A stretch of DNA of 24,492 bases from a virus: positions 1 through 24,492 of the IMG/VR virus record IMGVR_UViG_3300031885_000110; one strand, given 5' to 3'. Positions within the stretch are counted from its first letter, which is position 1; the number at the start of each line of letters is the position of its first letter. The position numbers were made by a program, and so were the translations under genes. Shown piece by piece: positions 5,604 through 14,551 of the stretch. The notes under the pieces are model-generated. The model searched no databases and had not been told where the DNA came from. It saw nothing but the letters and a program-made list of their open reading frames with translations.

Positions 5604-7219
5604 TGTTGGCGGAAGCGATACAAATGGAATCGTTGGGCCGGAGCAAGGCGGGAGCGCTTGATGCGCGATTCCGGGAACCGATCATCCATTTGCCGCGTGT
5701 CAATCGGGACGCCTACGTGGAGACATATTCCAGAAAGCAACTCATCAAACGAGCCGAGGCAATGCGCTCAAGACAGTTGGTTCGGGCCAGAGAATCCGCG
5801 TCTGCTTTCATGGAGTACTGCTTCGTCGATGAATCGACCGGTATGCCGTACAAACAGCAATGGTTCCACGACGAATGGCACGAGGCATGGGACAAGCACC
5901 AGAGGGTGATGGTGATAGCGCCTCGCGACCACGCCAAGACTAGCAACGTAGTCGGCAGGGTGATTTGGGAACTGGGACGGAACCCGAACCTGCGGACGAA
6001 GATAGTTTGCGCCAGCGACGGCAAAGCCAAAGAACGCTTGTTCGAAATCGACCAGCACATCAGCGGCAACGACCGAGTGCGTGAGGTGTTTCCTCATTTG
6101 GAACCGGAGCCGGATTCCCCGTGGAATGCTCATCATCTCGTGCTCAGGCGGACGGCCAGGCACAGGGACTCATCGGTGGAAGCGCTTGGTATTACCTCAA
6201 CGGTAACAGGCGGACGCGCCGACCTGCTTGTGGCCGACGACGTAGTGGATCGGCGCAACGCGCTGTCCTTTCCGGCTCTGCGCGAACAGATCAAGCAAGC
6301 GTGGAAGTCCGACTGGACGAACCTGTTGGAGCCGGAGTCGCGAGTTTGGTACATCTGCACACTCTGGTCGCCATCTGATTTGTCGCATGAGTTGATGGAG
6401 AATCGCGCCTACAAGGTTTTCCGGTACGACATAGACGACTCCTTTGGATCTATCTGGCCGGGGAAGTGGAGCGAAGCATCTCTGCGCACACGGTACGAAG
6501 ATATTGGATCCATCGAGTTTAACCGTGCCTTCCGCAACCAGGCCATAGATACTGAGTCGGCGGCGATACAACCGGGTTGGTTCCGCTTCGCCAATCTGCG
6601 TAACGATGAACGTTTCAACAAGATTGTCGAAAGCGACCGAGCGGTATTCATTACCAGTTACGATCCGGCTGGCACTCCGACCGGAAATAAGGACCAGGAT
6701 TACACAGGGGTTTGCATCGGAGCGATAGACAGGGAGCTGGGGAATCTGTACATCGTAGACGCCTGGCATAAACGCATGACCGTAAAGGCTACAGCCGAAG
6801 CGATATTCCAAGAGGCAAACACCTACGAACCGTGGCAGATACTGATCGAAAAAGCCGGACTGTCTACGGTGGACGAATGGGTGGCCAATGAGTATCCGCT
6901 ACTCGTACCGATGGTGAAGGTGACAAAACCGAGGATGTCGAAGTACCAACGCCTTATGGGAGCGACACCATTGTTGGAGAAGGGCAAGGTGATATTTTCA
7001 GAACACCTCAATCCAAACGGGGAATTGTTTTCTGGCGGCAGAGGTTCGCTTGTGGACGAATTGACCGAGTTCCCGTTTGGGAAACACGATGACATGGTAG
7101 ACGCATTTTCGCAACTTGCAGCGGAGGCGCGAGCACACTTCCTTGACGTAGACGCAGATGGAGGCGAAAATATACCTGAGATCCGAATTGGCGAGGAGGA
7201 CGATGGTTATGCGTTCTAA
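5603..7219 (+). CDS. terL: terminase large subunit (packaging ATPase and nuclease)
   Basis: A 538-residue protein with both terminase domains. ATPase: deviant Walker A APRDHAKTS (residues 106-114, K112), Walker B LLVADD (208-213, D212/D213), and coupling motif CTLWSPSDL. RNase H-fold nuclease: first acidic residue in SYDPAGT (D354), then DYTGV, and a C-terminal HDDMVDA (495-501) supplying the last metal ligands. The length is typical. It powers DNA translocation through the portal and cuts concatemers. The ATG at 5603 overlaps the previous stop and has CAGGGA upstream. All expected catalytic residues are present. Confidence 0.93.
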   Translation: MLAEAIQMESLGRSKAGALDARFREPIIHLPRVNRDAYVETYSRKQLIKRAEAMRSRQLVRARESASAFMEYCFVDESTGMPYKQQWFHDEWHEAWDKHQRVMVIAPRDHAKTSNVVGRVIWELGRNPNLRTKIVCASDGKAKERLFEIDQHISGNDRVREVFPHLEPEPDSPWNAHHLVLRRTARHRDSSVEALGITSTVTGGRADLLVADDVVDRRNALSFPALREQIKQAWKSDWTNLLEPESRVWYICTLWSPSDLSHELMENRAYKVFRYDIDDSFGSIWPGKWSEASLRTRYEDIGSIEFNRAFRNQAIDTESAAIQPGWFRFANLRNDERFNKIVESDRAVFITSYDPAGTPTGNKDQDYTGVCIGAIDRELGNLYIVDAWHKRMTVKATAEAIFQEANTYEPWQILIEKAGLSTVDEWVANEYPLLVPMVKVTKPRMSKYQRLMGATPLLEKGKVIFSEHLNPNGELFSGGRGSLVDELTEFPFGKHDDMVDAFSQLAAEARAHFLDVDADGGENIPEIRIGEEDDGYAF

Positions 7220-7826
7220 ATCACCTCGGCTGATCGATACTGCGACAGGCTCTATATTCCAGCGCTGGGATTTGGGAGATGCGAAAATGATGACAGAAAT
7301 AAAACAGAGTCCATATGAGCAGGGCCAAGGTGCGGCGTTTGTCACCTTGGTTGAAGGCATCGAGGCACACGTAGTTGACGAAGCCTGGCAGTTAGTTGCG
7401 GGATCTCTGATATTGCTTCCGGGTGGTAGCGAGCTGGACAGCGATGATGCCGAGTTGGAAAAGATACGGAAGGACATCGGAGAATGCGACGAGGGTTGGA
7501 CCGATGCCGCAAATCGACGACCTGATTTATTTGGCATCAATACGAAGACGGATGATGACGAGGAGCGATTGTCTCCTATGATGCCGATGTTTCTGAACGA
7601 CGCCGACCTGCCTCCGGTTCAAGTGCTGGTCCGGTTCGATGATTTGAAACGATGCCAGAAAATTGGAGTCGGAGATGGTCCGCACGCGCGAGGCACAGCG
7701 GACGGCAGAGACAAGACGACGATATGTACGCATCCTGCGCAGGAGTTGATGATGAGAAAGTGTCGAGGTTGTCTCCGGAGAATGTGGATGAAAGTAGCGA
7801 TAGCAAAGGGACTCATCAATGGATAA
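7209..7826 (+). CDS. hypothetical protein with C-terminal CxH/CxxC site
   Basis: A 205-residue protein of unknown family. The ATG at 7209 was chosen over in-frame ATGs at 7158 and 7203 because AGGAGG (7194-7199) lies nine bases before it. The middle is acidic. The C-terminus carries C173-T-H175 and C185-R-G-C188, a likely small zinc site, followed by a basic helix. It overlaps the large terminase by 11 bases and the next gene by 8, so it belongs to the same operon. No known terminase-portal intervening family is evident. Confidence 0.62.
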   Translation: MRSKSPRLIDTATGSIFQRWDLGDAKMMTEIKQSPYEQGQGAAFVTLVEGIEAHVVDEAWQLVAGSLILLPGGSELDSDDAELEKIRKDIGECDEGWTDAANRRPDLFGINTKTDDDEERLSPMMPMFLNDADLPPVQVLVRFDDLKRCQKIGVGDGPHARGTADGRDKTTICTHPAQELMMRKCRGCLRRMWMKVAIAKGLING

Positions 7827-8355
7827 CCGGAATGCGCCTCCGCCGCGAGTGAGACTTGCCACGAGCATCGATTTAAGCAAGGCGAAGCCGGGTTGTAAAC
7901 GCTGCCACGGCTCCGGAGTGGTCGGTCACAAGGTTGCCGATTTGGGAGATGGCGAAGGCGAACAGAAGATACCGATCATTTGCAGATGTGTGTCTCGCAA
8001 CAAAGGAGTCAAGCCTGACGAGTTGGATCGGATCTTGGCCGAGGCCAAACGTCAGATGGACGAAGGGATCTTCCACGAAAATCTGGTGAAAGATATTTGG
8101 AACATCCCGCAGAACAAAAGAGCCAGAGCTATTTCCGCATTGATGCGGAGCCGGGTAGACGAAAGGAAAGCGTCGGAATCCAGAGACGCTATACGCAGAG
8201 CTTTGGTGCTGATGGCGGAGCGCAGCGAGTGGCCCGAGTTGAGAGGCGAAGCGCTGCAAATACTGTTACAAGAAAGCCTTGATCCGCTACGCGATGATGC
8301 GGAGCGAGAATTGGCCCGACGTGCCGCGACCGAGGCACATAAAGATATGAACTAA
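7819..8355 (+). CDS. hypothetical protein with DnaJ-type zinc site
   Basis: A 178-residue protein. The N-terminal part contains CKRCHGSGVVG (C26, C29), like one half of a DnaJ CxxCxGxG zinc site, and a second pair CRC (C55, C57) that could complete it. The remainder is a long, charged helical region (about 65-175) that may be coiled-coil. No J domain is present, so chaperone activity is not implied. It lies between large terminase and portal genes. Function unknown. Confidence 0.65.
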   Translation: MDNRNAPPPRVRLATSIDLSKAKPGCKRCHGSGVVGHKVADLGDGEGEQKIPIICRCVSRNKGVKPDELDRILAEAKRQMDEGIFHENLVKDIWNIPQNKRARAISALMRSRVDERKASESRDAIRRALVLMAERSEWPELRGEALQILLQESLDPLRDDAERELARRAATEAHKDMN

Positions 8356-8365
8356 GGAGGCAGAC

Positions 8366-8677
8366 ATGTCGTTCCCAGAATTGCGTATGATGGAGTTCCC
8401 GGCAGTGGTAGCAGGAAATCTGCAAACCGGAACAGGTCCGATATTCAACGCTCATCAAGAGAGCGAAAAAGGTTACAGCTTCCAGCGCGGAGCCGGAGCG
8501 GGTTACACAGCGGCATTGGAGGGCAGCGTGTCCGGCGACCTCTGGACTTCCGTTGTCGCGCTGGCCGCATCTGGTCAGGGAAGTATCTCGGAGCAGTACA
8601 ACTATCTCCGCATCAACTGTTCCGTAGCCGGAGCCTATGACGGCGACGTGCTGAAAATTGCTGGCAAGGTGCTGTAA
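8366..8677 (+). CDS. small beta-rich structural protein candidate
   Basis: A 103-residue protein with a strong AAGGAGG site. The second half (SGDLWTSVVALAASG, then SEQYNYLRINCSVAG, ending in a short valine-rich strand) has the alternating pattern of a small beta-sandwich seen in phage head or tail accessory proteins, where a strand-loop-RxN-strand repeat is common. It is immediately upstream of the portal gene and overlaps it by one base. Its exact place in the virion is not known. Confidence 0.6.
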   Translation: MSFPELRMMEFPAVVAGNLQTGTGPIFNAHQESEKGYSFQRGAGAGYTAALEGSVSGDLWTSVVALAASGQGSISEQYNYLRINCSVAGAYDGDVLKIAGKVL

Positions 8678-10704
8678 TGACTCGACACCGCAAGCAGGGA
8701 ATGACTGACGGAAGAACTCCTTTAGTCAAAGTGAACCCGGTAGAACCTTGGCCGGAGCCGCCTGCCGTGGACAAGCCGTACAGCGGCAAGAGGCGGAAGA
8801 AGGACGAGAGCAACAGAGTCGACATTCGCAAAGCTCTGGCCATGGCCTCAATAATGACAGGCCGGGAAATCAGCGAGTCGGCTGCGATTACCTCTCTGAA
8901 CAAGAGACGCGACGCTTATGGCAACGCAGGAGCCGTGGAGCCTCCGTATGACCCGGAATCGCTGCTGAACTATATCGAGTTGACTCCGCATGTTCTTCCC
9001 AACATCGCTTCGTACCAGACCAACATAGAAGGCTACGGATACCAGGCTGTACCGGTTGTGCCGTGGCTCGACGATCTGGACAGCAAAGAGGCCAGGGACG
9101 CAATCCGCAGTGCGCTCCAAATCGAGCAATGGATTGACGAGGAAGAAGCAGCGTTGGATGCCACGACGAAGAAGCAAGACGAAGAGCCGACGTTGCCTCC
9201 AGAGGGAGAGGACCCGAACCCTGAAACCGAACCGGGCAGTGCGCCGGAGGAGTCAGGGATAGATGGAGAGATCGGCGAGGAAGATGTCGATACCGCCATC
9301 GCCGAATTGAGAATACAACTCCGCCGAGACAAGTACCTGTTCGATTCGTTTTTTGCCAACTGCTGCTCGACCATGTCGTTTACCAAGTTGCGCAGCGTGA
9401 CTCGGTACGACATCGAGGCGCACGGCTGGGGAGCTTGGGAGATGTTAGTTGACGGTTTTGGCCGGTTGAAACGTCTCAACTACATCCCTGGCTACACGGT
9501 GCGACCGCTGAAGGACGAAGGCGAGTTGGTGAAGACCACAGAACCGGACCCGGTGACTCCTTTGTCGAGCGGACGTGAGGTTGTGGTCCATCGCAGGTTC
9601 CGCGTCTTTGTGCAGATCGTCGGCGACCAGAAGGTGTATTTCAAATCGCCAGGAGATCCGCGTGTGGTATCGCGCACCACGGGCAAGGTATATGAGTCGC
9701 TGGATAAGATGCGTGCCGAAAAGGACAAAGGCGGGGACGGCAAGAATGCGCAGCCTGCAAACGAACTAATCTACTTCGCACTTCACGATCCCAGGACTCC
9801 GTGTCCGCCACCGCGCTGGATCGGAAACCTGCTCGCCGTGCTCGGAGTGCGCGAGGCTGACGAAACCAACTATCACTATCTGGACTCCTCGGCGATTCCT
9901 CCCGGTATGTTGTTCATTTCAGGCGGCAGGATAAACCGAGATATGAAGGACCGGCTCGAACAGAGGTTGACGCAGGAGTTCGCGGGTTCCGACAACCGGC
10001 ACAAGATCCTGGTGGTGGAGGCACAACCGACAAAGTTGAAAGGCGAAGAGAAGACGATGCTGCCGTCGATCCATTTCGAGTCGCTTCGGGACGCGCAGCA
10101 GACAGATGCAACCTTTGTCAACTACGACACGAGGAGCGCGGATCGAATTGGCGCTTCTTTCCGCCTGCCGCCCATGTTGAGAGGATACACGCCGGACAAC
10201 CTGAACCGGGCCACGGCCATCGCCGCTTTGGATTTCGCAGAGACACAAGTCTATGAGCCGGAACGCGAGGACGAGGATTGGACTATCAACAAGTACATAG
10301 TGCCGCGCATCGGTGTGAAGCTCCACTCGTTCCGGTCCAACACTCCGCCCACGCGCTCGCCGGAAGAAATCAGCCAACTGATACAAGTCGCTGCTCCGCA
10401 TGGAGGCTTGCTGCCGCAAGAGATTCGAAGCTTGCTCAGTGATGCTCTGAACAAGTCGCTGGTGAAGGTCACAGAGGAATGGGCGAACTGGCCCATGCCG
10501 ATGACGCTGGCCGGATTGGGAGGCGGAACAGGCATATCGGTATCGCCCGAAGAGGAAGGAACCAACATGGGAGAGTTGGCAAACCGGATCGACCAGATGC
10601 AGCGCAGGGTAGAAGCGATACTGACCGATGAGTTGAGAAACGCAGGGTTCGACATGCAGGTAGCGCTCCGACCTGCGCCGGAAGGAATAGACAAGGACCA
10701 ATGA
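8677..10704 (+). CDS. portal protein
   Basis: A 675-residue protein, long for a portal. The clip/stem/wing region shows portal features: the DGFGRLKRLNYIPGYTVRP block (about residues 253-273), an ELIYFALHDP segment before the PPPRWIG motif, and the ISGGRINRD-to-helix stem region. Near residue 500 comes the common SADRIGASFRLPPMLRG stretch followed by NLNRATAIAALDFAE. These fit the PBSX/SPP1-like portal superfamily. Twelve copies form the channel through which DNA is packaged. An acidic, Pro/Glu-rich insert (about 165-205) is unusual and probably a surface loop. The start overlaps the preceding gene by one base. Confidence 0.88.
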   Translation: MTRHRKQGMTDGRTPLVKVNPVEPWPEPPAVDKPYSGKRRKKDESNRVDIRKALAMASIMTGREISESAAITSLNKRRDAYGNAGAVEPPYDPESLLNYIELTPHVLPNIASYQTNIEGYGYQAVPVVPWLDDLDSKEARDAIRSALQIEQWIDEEEAALDATTKKQDEEPTLPPEGEDPNPETEPGSAPEESGIDGEIGEEDVDTAIAELRIQLRRDKYLFDSFFANCCSTMSFTKLRSVTRYDIEAHGWGAWEMLVDGFGRLKRLNYIPGYTVRPLKDEGELVKTTEPDPVTPLSSGREVVVHRRFRVFVQIVGDQKVYFKSPGDPRVVSRTTGKVYESLDKMRAEKDKGGDGKNAQPANELIYFALHDPRTPCPPPRWIGNLLAVLGVREADETNYHYLDSSAIPPGMLFISGGRINRDMKDRLEQRLTQEFAGSDNRHKILVVEAQPTKLKGEEKTMLPSIHFESLRDAQQTDATFVNYDTRSADRIGASFRLPPMLRGYTPDNLNRATAIAALDFAETQVYEPEREDEDWTINKYIVPRIGVKLHSFRSNTPPTRSPEEISQLIQVAAPHGGLLPQEIRSLLSDALNKSLVKVTEEWANWPMPMTLAGLGGGTGISVSPEEEGTNMGELANRIDQMQRRVEAILTDELRNAGFDMQVALRPAPEGIDKDQ

Positions 10705-11054
10705 GCGAGACTTGGTACAGCGGTCCTTATCGCGTTCTGCCCGAGATAGACACGCTCGGTAAAAGGCCGCAGATCGGACAAGGCGATATTCTCGCGCACG
10801 CCAGCGGGGCAATCATACTGCGTTGTCCCAAGTGCGGAGCGATGCAATTCGCTCGGGCCAAGATTCTCAACGATCCTCAGACGCCGACCCTGGATAGACC
10901 GATTCAATGCGGCTCGGGACACTGCAAGAGATGCGGGATTTGGTTCAACATCAAAAACGGTAGGGCGGCGGAAACGAAATCGCCTGTGCCGACCGGCAGC
11001 GGCATCCCAGAAAGATTGGCGAGAGCCGGAGTTAAACCGCCTCCCAAGTTGTAA
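10701..11054 (+). CDS. zinc-ribbon protein between portal and MuF genes
   Basis: A 117-residue protein with CPKC (C42/C45) and CGSGHCKRC (C70, C75, C78), a clear zinc-ribbon ligand set. The N-terminus (WYSGPYRVLPEID) is aromatic and the C-terminus is Pro/Lys-rich. It overlaps the portal gene by four bases (ATGA) and the next gene by one. A role in DNA or RNA contact during head assembly is conceivable, but not shown by the sequence. Confidence 0.72.
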   Translation: MSETWYSGPYRVLPEIDTLGKRPQIGQGDILAHASGAIILRCPKCGAMQFARAKILNDPQTPTLDRPIQCGSGHCKRCGIWFNIKNGRAAETKSPVPTGSGIPERLARAGVKPPPKL

Positions 11055-14000
11055 TGCTCGGCGTCTACTCCAAACCTGTTTGCGGTTTCATGTCTCTGAA
11101 TCCGGTTTGCGATTTGGGACACGATGCGGCAGTAGCGTTGTGGCGAGCCGGTATTCGCAAAGGGCAGAGAATAACCAGAGCAAGGGGTCTGGCTCTGCTT
11201 GTGCTGGGCGGAGGGGCATCCTTGCCTATTCAGTTACCCGAAAAGAGCAGACAAGGAGCTAGACGTGTAGCAATTGGTTCTACGGCAAACGGCGAAGTGG
11301 TACTTTTAGAGGCGTCTTACCGAGGTCGTTTCACTGTTTATCGCAGATTAGAACTCCTGAAGGCGATGTCTCCAAGCGAGGCGGATCGAGATGGGGCCTT
11401 GTCGCTCGTGTCGCCTTCCGGGTACTTGATTGAGAAGACGCTTTCGCCTGCCGATCCTGTCGACGCCAAAAAAATCGCGAACAGATTGACCGGTCAATTG
11501 CTCTACGAGGAGCGCAAGGTTTTCGGGCCTAAGCTCGCCGAGTACGTTTCCAAGATGAAAGTCGACTGGCCGAACCTGACCGCAAATCAGATGAACGAGC
11601 AACTGTCGAAAGTCCGAACCGATCTGAAAAAGATGATGGGTGCATCGGCGGACAAGTTGTTCCCGACCTGGAAGACCAAGGTCGAGTCGACCATCAAAAA
11701 TATATTTACAGGAACCAGAAAAACGATCCGCAGCAACTTCCTGCCGAACGTTGGTTTGTCGATGCGGCAGCCGGATCTCGCAGCGGTCAAAGCGATAGGC
11801 GAGCAGCAGGGCTGGTGGATGCGCAACGCTTCGGGGATGCGCTGCGACAGGCTGACCGCGCAGGCCAGGAAGATTGTACAGCAAGGTCTGACAGACGGAT
11901 TGGGCCGAACGGAGATCGCCGCAAACCTGATGGACTCGCTACCGAATGCGTGGCAGGCCATGGGTCAGCGATACTTCAGCTCTGTTGCTTCTGTCGCGGT
12001 GGCGCGTGGCAGATCCTACTCTGAAGTTTCTGGCTACATCGAAGTCGGAATAGAATCGCTGGAGGTACAGGCCGTCCTCGATGAGCGCACCACAGACATT
12101 TGCCGCTGCCTGGACGGAACGATTATCGACACGAATGTCGTGAGCGAGCAGATAGTGGGCGCGATGAACGTGACCACTCCGGAAGACATCCGGGATGCCT
12201 CTCCGTTCTTGAAGGAGGTCACGAATCGAGAGACAGGTTTCAAAGACATCGTCACGTCGAATTCAGGAGACAGAATCGCGGAGGTGGTGCGTAGCGGATT
12301 CGGAAACGTCGACGACCGTGGGCAATTCAACACGTTTGTTTCCGGCAATCAACTCGTCGATCTGAAGATCGGTCCGCCTCCTTATCATTTTGAGTGCCGG
12401 TCCTATACGGTTCCCGTGATGTCCTCGGTACAGGTTCCGCGCAACTTCACACCGCAGGCTGACGAGACTCCTCCTGTGCCGCCACGAGTTGTGCCGGAAG
12501 GCGGAACGCCTCCTCCTGGAGTCGGAGCAAGGCCGCAGGTGATGAATCCGACACCGACGCCAGAAGCGCCAACCCTGATAGGAAATCAGGATATTACGGA
12601 ACGGTATCCATTTTCCAAAGATTTTGCGACGCCTCCGGAGTTGCCAGTCGACCTGTACTATCATCCTAAGCAGTTAAAGGACGGAGCGGTTTATCAACGG
12701 CATTATTTCGATTCGGGAAACGGAGTGATACGGCCTGCGGGTCCATTGGCGACGGTTCCCAAACCGACAGACGCCGAAAATTTTTTGAAAGCGTTGGCTG
12801 ATAATTTGTCCCTTGGCGCAGAGGTGCGCGGAGTGACGATGTATGTCGACTCGCTGGATTTCAAAACGCTACGAGACATTATTTTGGCAGAATCGAAACA
12901 GGCCATCGCAGCGAATCGCGTCTACTCGCTTCGAGGCACGCTGACGGATAGGCAACATTTTCTGAGGTTCAACCCGGCCAAAAAATCTTCGGAGGCGGTC
13001 AAGAGCGCTCTGTCAGAACTGGGCGCATCGGACAGCTTGGGAGCGGCGACCAAAGCGATGGCCAAATTGGAAGATGCCGGATATTTGTTGCAGGCGACAA
13101 AGGCGGAGAAATTAACCAGCGGTATAGTTTCGAGCGAAAAATTGCCTCCGTTGAAAGGACCGGGAATACCAAAGCCGAAACCGATTCCCAAACCGGCTCC
13201 GGGAGCGACGACGATTCCCAAACCCAAACCCGCTGCCGTGGTAGAGCCGACCATGCCCTACGGACAGGCTAGGCAATGGACACCTGCTCGCGATTATACC
13301 GAGCATGGGTTGCTACCTGAAATACCGGTTGAGCAACAGATGGCGAAACGAGTTGAGATGGAAACTGCTAAATTGCGAGATTATTTAGCAGCGAAGGAAA
13401 AGGCATCTCCGGGCGGTCTGTCTTATTCGGGACACGCCGACGCAATTCGAGATTATGTGACTCAGTCAACTGGTGCGGTTGAAAAAATCACCTCAAAAAT
13501 GGTACGTTCGAATATGTCGGTGGAAATTCCGCATGGACGCCAAGCCGCAGAGCATTCAACAATGAACAACGTGCGAAAAGGAACTATGGCCTTGGCACCA
13601 GGTTCAAAAATATCAGATGTTGTTTTAAAAACGGTCCCAGACGAAGAACTTGCCTCGCTGTACAATAAAGCTTTTCAGCATCTGAGTCAGCGCGTTTTGG
13701 ATGCTACTTTAAAGAAGGGATTTCCTAAGGTATTTTATGCGGAAGGTGTTTCGGGTGGTGCTTTTTATAACTCGGGGTATCGAGTAATGGTGCTGCCAGG
13801 CAAAGTCAAAAACGCTGGAGAATTGGAACGGTATTTTCGGCATGAGTTTGGACACTATGTCGATTCGTTAGGCCAGACAAAGCACGCCTCGGCAGCATTC
13901 CGCGACAGGTATAAAACATCAGAAAAGGTGTTTACTTCGTCGAACGGTTACGATTACGTACCGGGGAAGTGGGGCGATGAATATTCAGGTATGGTCGATT

Positions 14001-14149
14001 CAAAATGGAAATACAACACAGAAATTAATTCAACAATATCAGAAAGCATGTCGGAAAATTCGAAGATAAAATTAAATAATATGCACGCGGCAAATCCCGA
14101 TCACGTGGGCTATTTTATTTCTCAGGCGAAAGGAGATTTTATTCCATGA
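11054..14149 (+). CDS. MuF-type head protein with C-terminal metallopeptidase-like region
   Basis: A 1031-residue protein. The MuF/SPP1 gp7-like core lies at about residues 60-455, including DERTTDICRCLDGT (343-356) and the closing PPYHFECRSYTVP (442-454, C448). A proline-rich linker follows, then a middle domain (about 520-690), then a second linker with repeated PKP (about 703-735). The C-terminal region (about 750-1031) carries the zincin signature HEFGH (H930-H934), with a possible third metal ligand in GDEYSG. Typical MuF proteins are 300-500 residues, so the tail is an extra module. It resembles phage MuF polymorphic-toxin fusions and could be injected with DNA. Bases 13981-14100 are about one-third G+C, far lower than the capsid gene. 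Start ATG overlaps the preceding stop. Confidence 0.85.
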   Translation: MLGVYSKPVCGFMSLNPVCDLGHDAAVALWRAGIRKGQRITRARGLALLVLGGGASLPIQLPEKSRQGARRVAIGSTANGEVVLLEASYRGRFTVYRRLELLKAMSPSEADRDGALSLVSPSGYLIEKTLSPADPVDAKKIANRLTGQLLYEERKVFGPKLAEYVSKMKVDWPNLTANQMNEQLSKVRTDLKKMMGASADKLFPTWKTKVESTIKNIFTGTRKTIRSNFLPNVGLSMRQPDLAAVKAIGEQQGWWMRNASGMRCDRLTAQARKIVQQGLTDGLGRTEIAANLMDSLPNAWQAMGQRYFSSVASVAVARGRSYSEVSGYIEVGIESLEVQAVLDERTTDICRCLDGTIIDTNVVSEQIVGAMNVTTPEDIRDASPFLKEVTNRETGFKDIVTSNSGDRIAEVVRSGFGNVDDRGQFNTFVSGNQLVDLKIGPPPYHFECRSYTVPVMSSVQVPRNFTPQADETPPVPPRVVPEGGTPPPGVGARPQVMNPTPTPEAPTLIGNQDITERYPFSKDFATPPELPVDLYYHPKQLKDGAVYQRHYFDSGNGVIRPAGPLATVPKPTDAENFLKALADNLSLGAEVRGVTMYVDSLDFKTLRDIILAESKQAIAANRVYSLRGTLTDRQHFLRFNPAKKSSEAVKSALSELGASDSLGAATKAMAKLEDAGYLLQATKAEKLTSGIVSSEKLPPLKGPGIPKPKPIPKPAPGATTIPKPKPAAVVEPTMPYGQARQWTPARDYTEHGLLPEIPVEQQMAKRVEMETAKLRDYLAAKEKASPGGLSYSGHADAIRDYVTQSTGAVEKITSKMVRSNMSVEIPHGRQAAEHSTMNNVRKGTMALAPGSKISDVVLKTVPDEELASLYNKAFQHLSQRVLDATLKKGFPKVFYAEGVSGGAFYNSGYRVMVLPGKVKNAGELERYFRHEFGHYVDSLGQTKHASAAFRDRYKTSEKVFTSSNGYDYVPGKWGDEYSGMVDSKWKYNTEINSTISESMSENSKIKLNNMHAANPDHVGYFISQAKGDFIP
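13160..13240 (+). repeat. proline-lysine linker repeat inside the MuF fusion
   Basis: Degenerate repeats of AAACCC/AAGCCG-type codons encode IPKPKPIPKPAPG and IPKPKP, a flexible, extended linker separating the structural part from the C-terminal region. Base composition falls on the 3' side, so this stretch is a reasonable candidate for a module-swap junction. Confidence 0.6.
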
Positions 14150-14466
14150 AAGGCAGCATTCCCATAATAGACAAAAAGGGCGAACGGGTTGCAACGCTGA
14201 ATTGGGCAGGAACCCTGTGGGCAGGCAAAGGTAAGTGGGAAGCCGATGCGGAGATGATTGCTAAACTCGACGCCATAGTTGAAAGCCGAAAGGATTTGTC
14301 GAAGGTGCCGTTCTCTGATATGGCGACGGAATGTGGCGTTGGACAAGTCAAGGGATGGAAAGGTTTTTCTGGGTGGTTTCAGGCACTCTGTCAGGCTTTG
14401 CCCTCTTACGGTCTGGATGTTGATCGGGAGAATATTGCGTGGCCGTTTGCGCCGCCCACAAGATAG
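14146..14466 (+). CDS. small protein coupled to the MuF fusion; candidate immunity protein
   Basis: A 106-residue protein whose ATG overlaps the MuF stop (ATGA), with a GGAG site inside the end of the MuF gene, so translation is coupled. It has no membrane segment and no recognised family; tryptophans are frequent. Small genes in this position downstream of contact- or phage-delivered toxins commonly encode the cognate inhibitor. Here that is inference from position and size only. It is followed by the second promoter-like motif, so it closes its operon. Confidence 0.62.
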   Translation: MKGSIPIIDKKGERVATLNWAGTLWAGKGKWEADAEMIAKLDAIVESRKDLSKVPFSDMATECGVGQVKGWKGFSGWFQALCQALPSYGLDVDRENIAWPFAPPTR

Positions 14467-14510
14467 GAGTTGAATCCTCTGAAGAAGCATCCGAAATTCC
14501 AGTGATTATG

Positions 14511-14525
14511 ATATAATTGACACGC
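14511..14525 (+). promoter_or_regulatory. promoter-like motif, copy 2 (upstream of capsid operon)
   Basis: ATATAATTGACACGC contains TATAAT (14512-14517) preceded by TG one base upstream (14509-14510), a textbook extended -10, abutting TTGACA (14517-14522). No good -35 is seen 17 bases upstream, which fits an extended -10 promoter. It differs from the copy at 3043-3057 at one base. Transcription would start near 14524, leaving a leader of about 28 bases with GGAGGT before the ATG at 14552. Confidence 0.6.
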
Positions 14526-14551
14526 AACCGTTATGGAGGTAAATCTTAATA

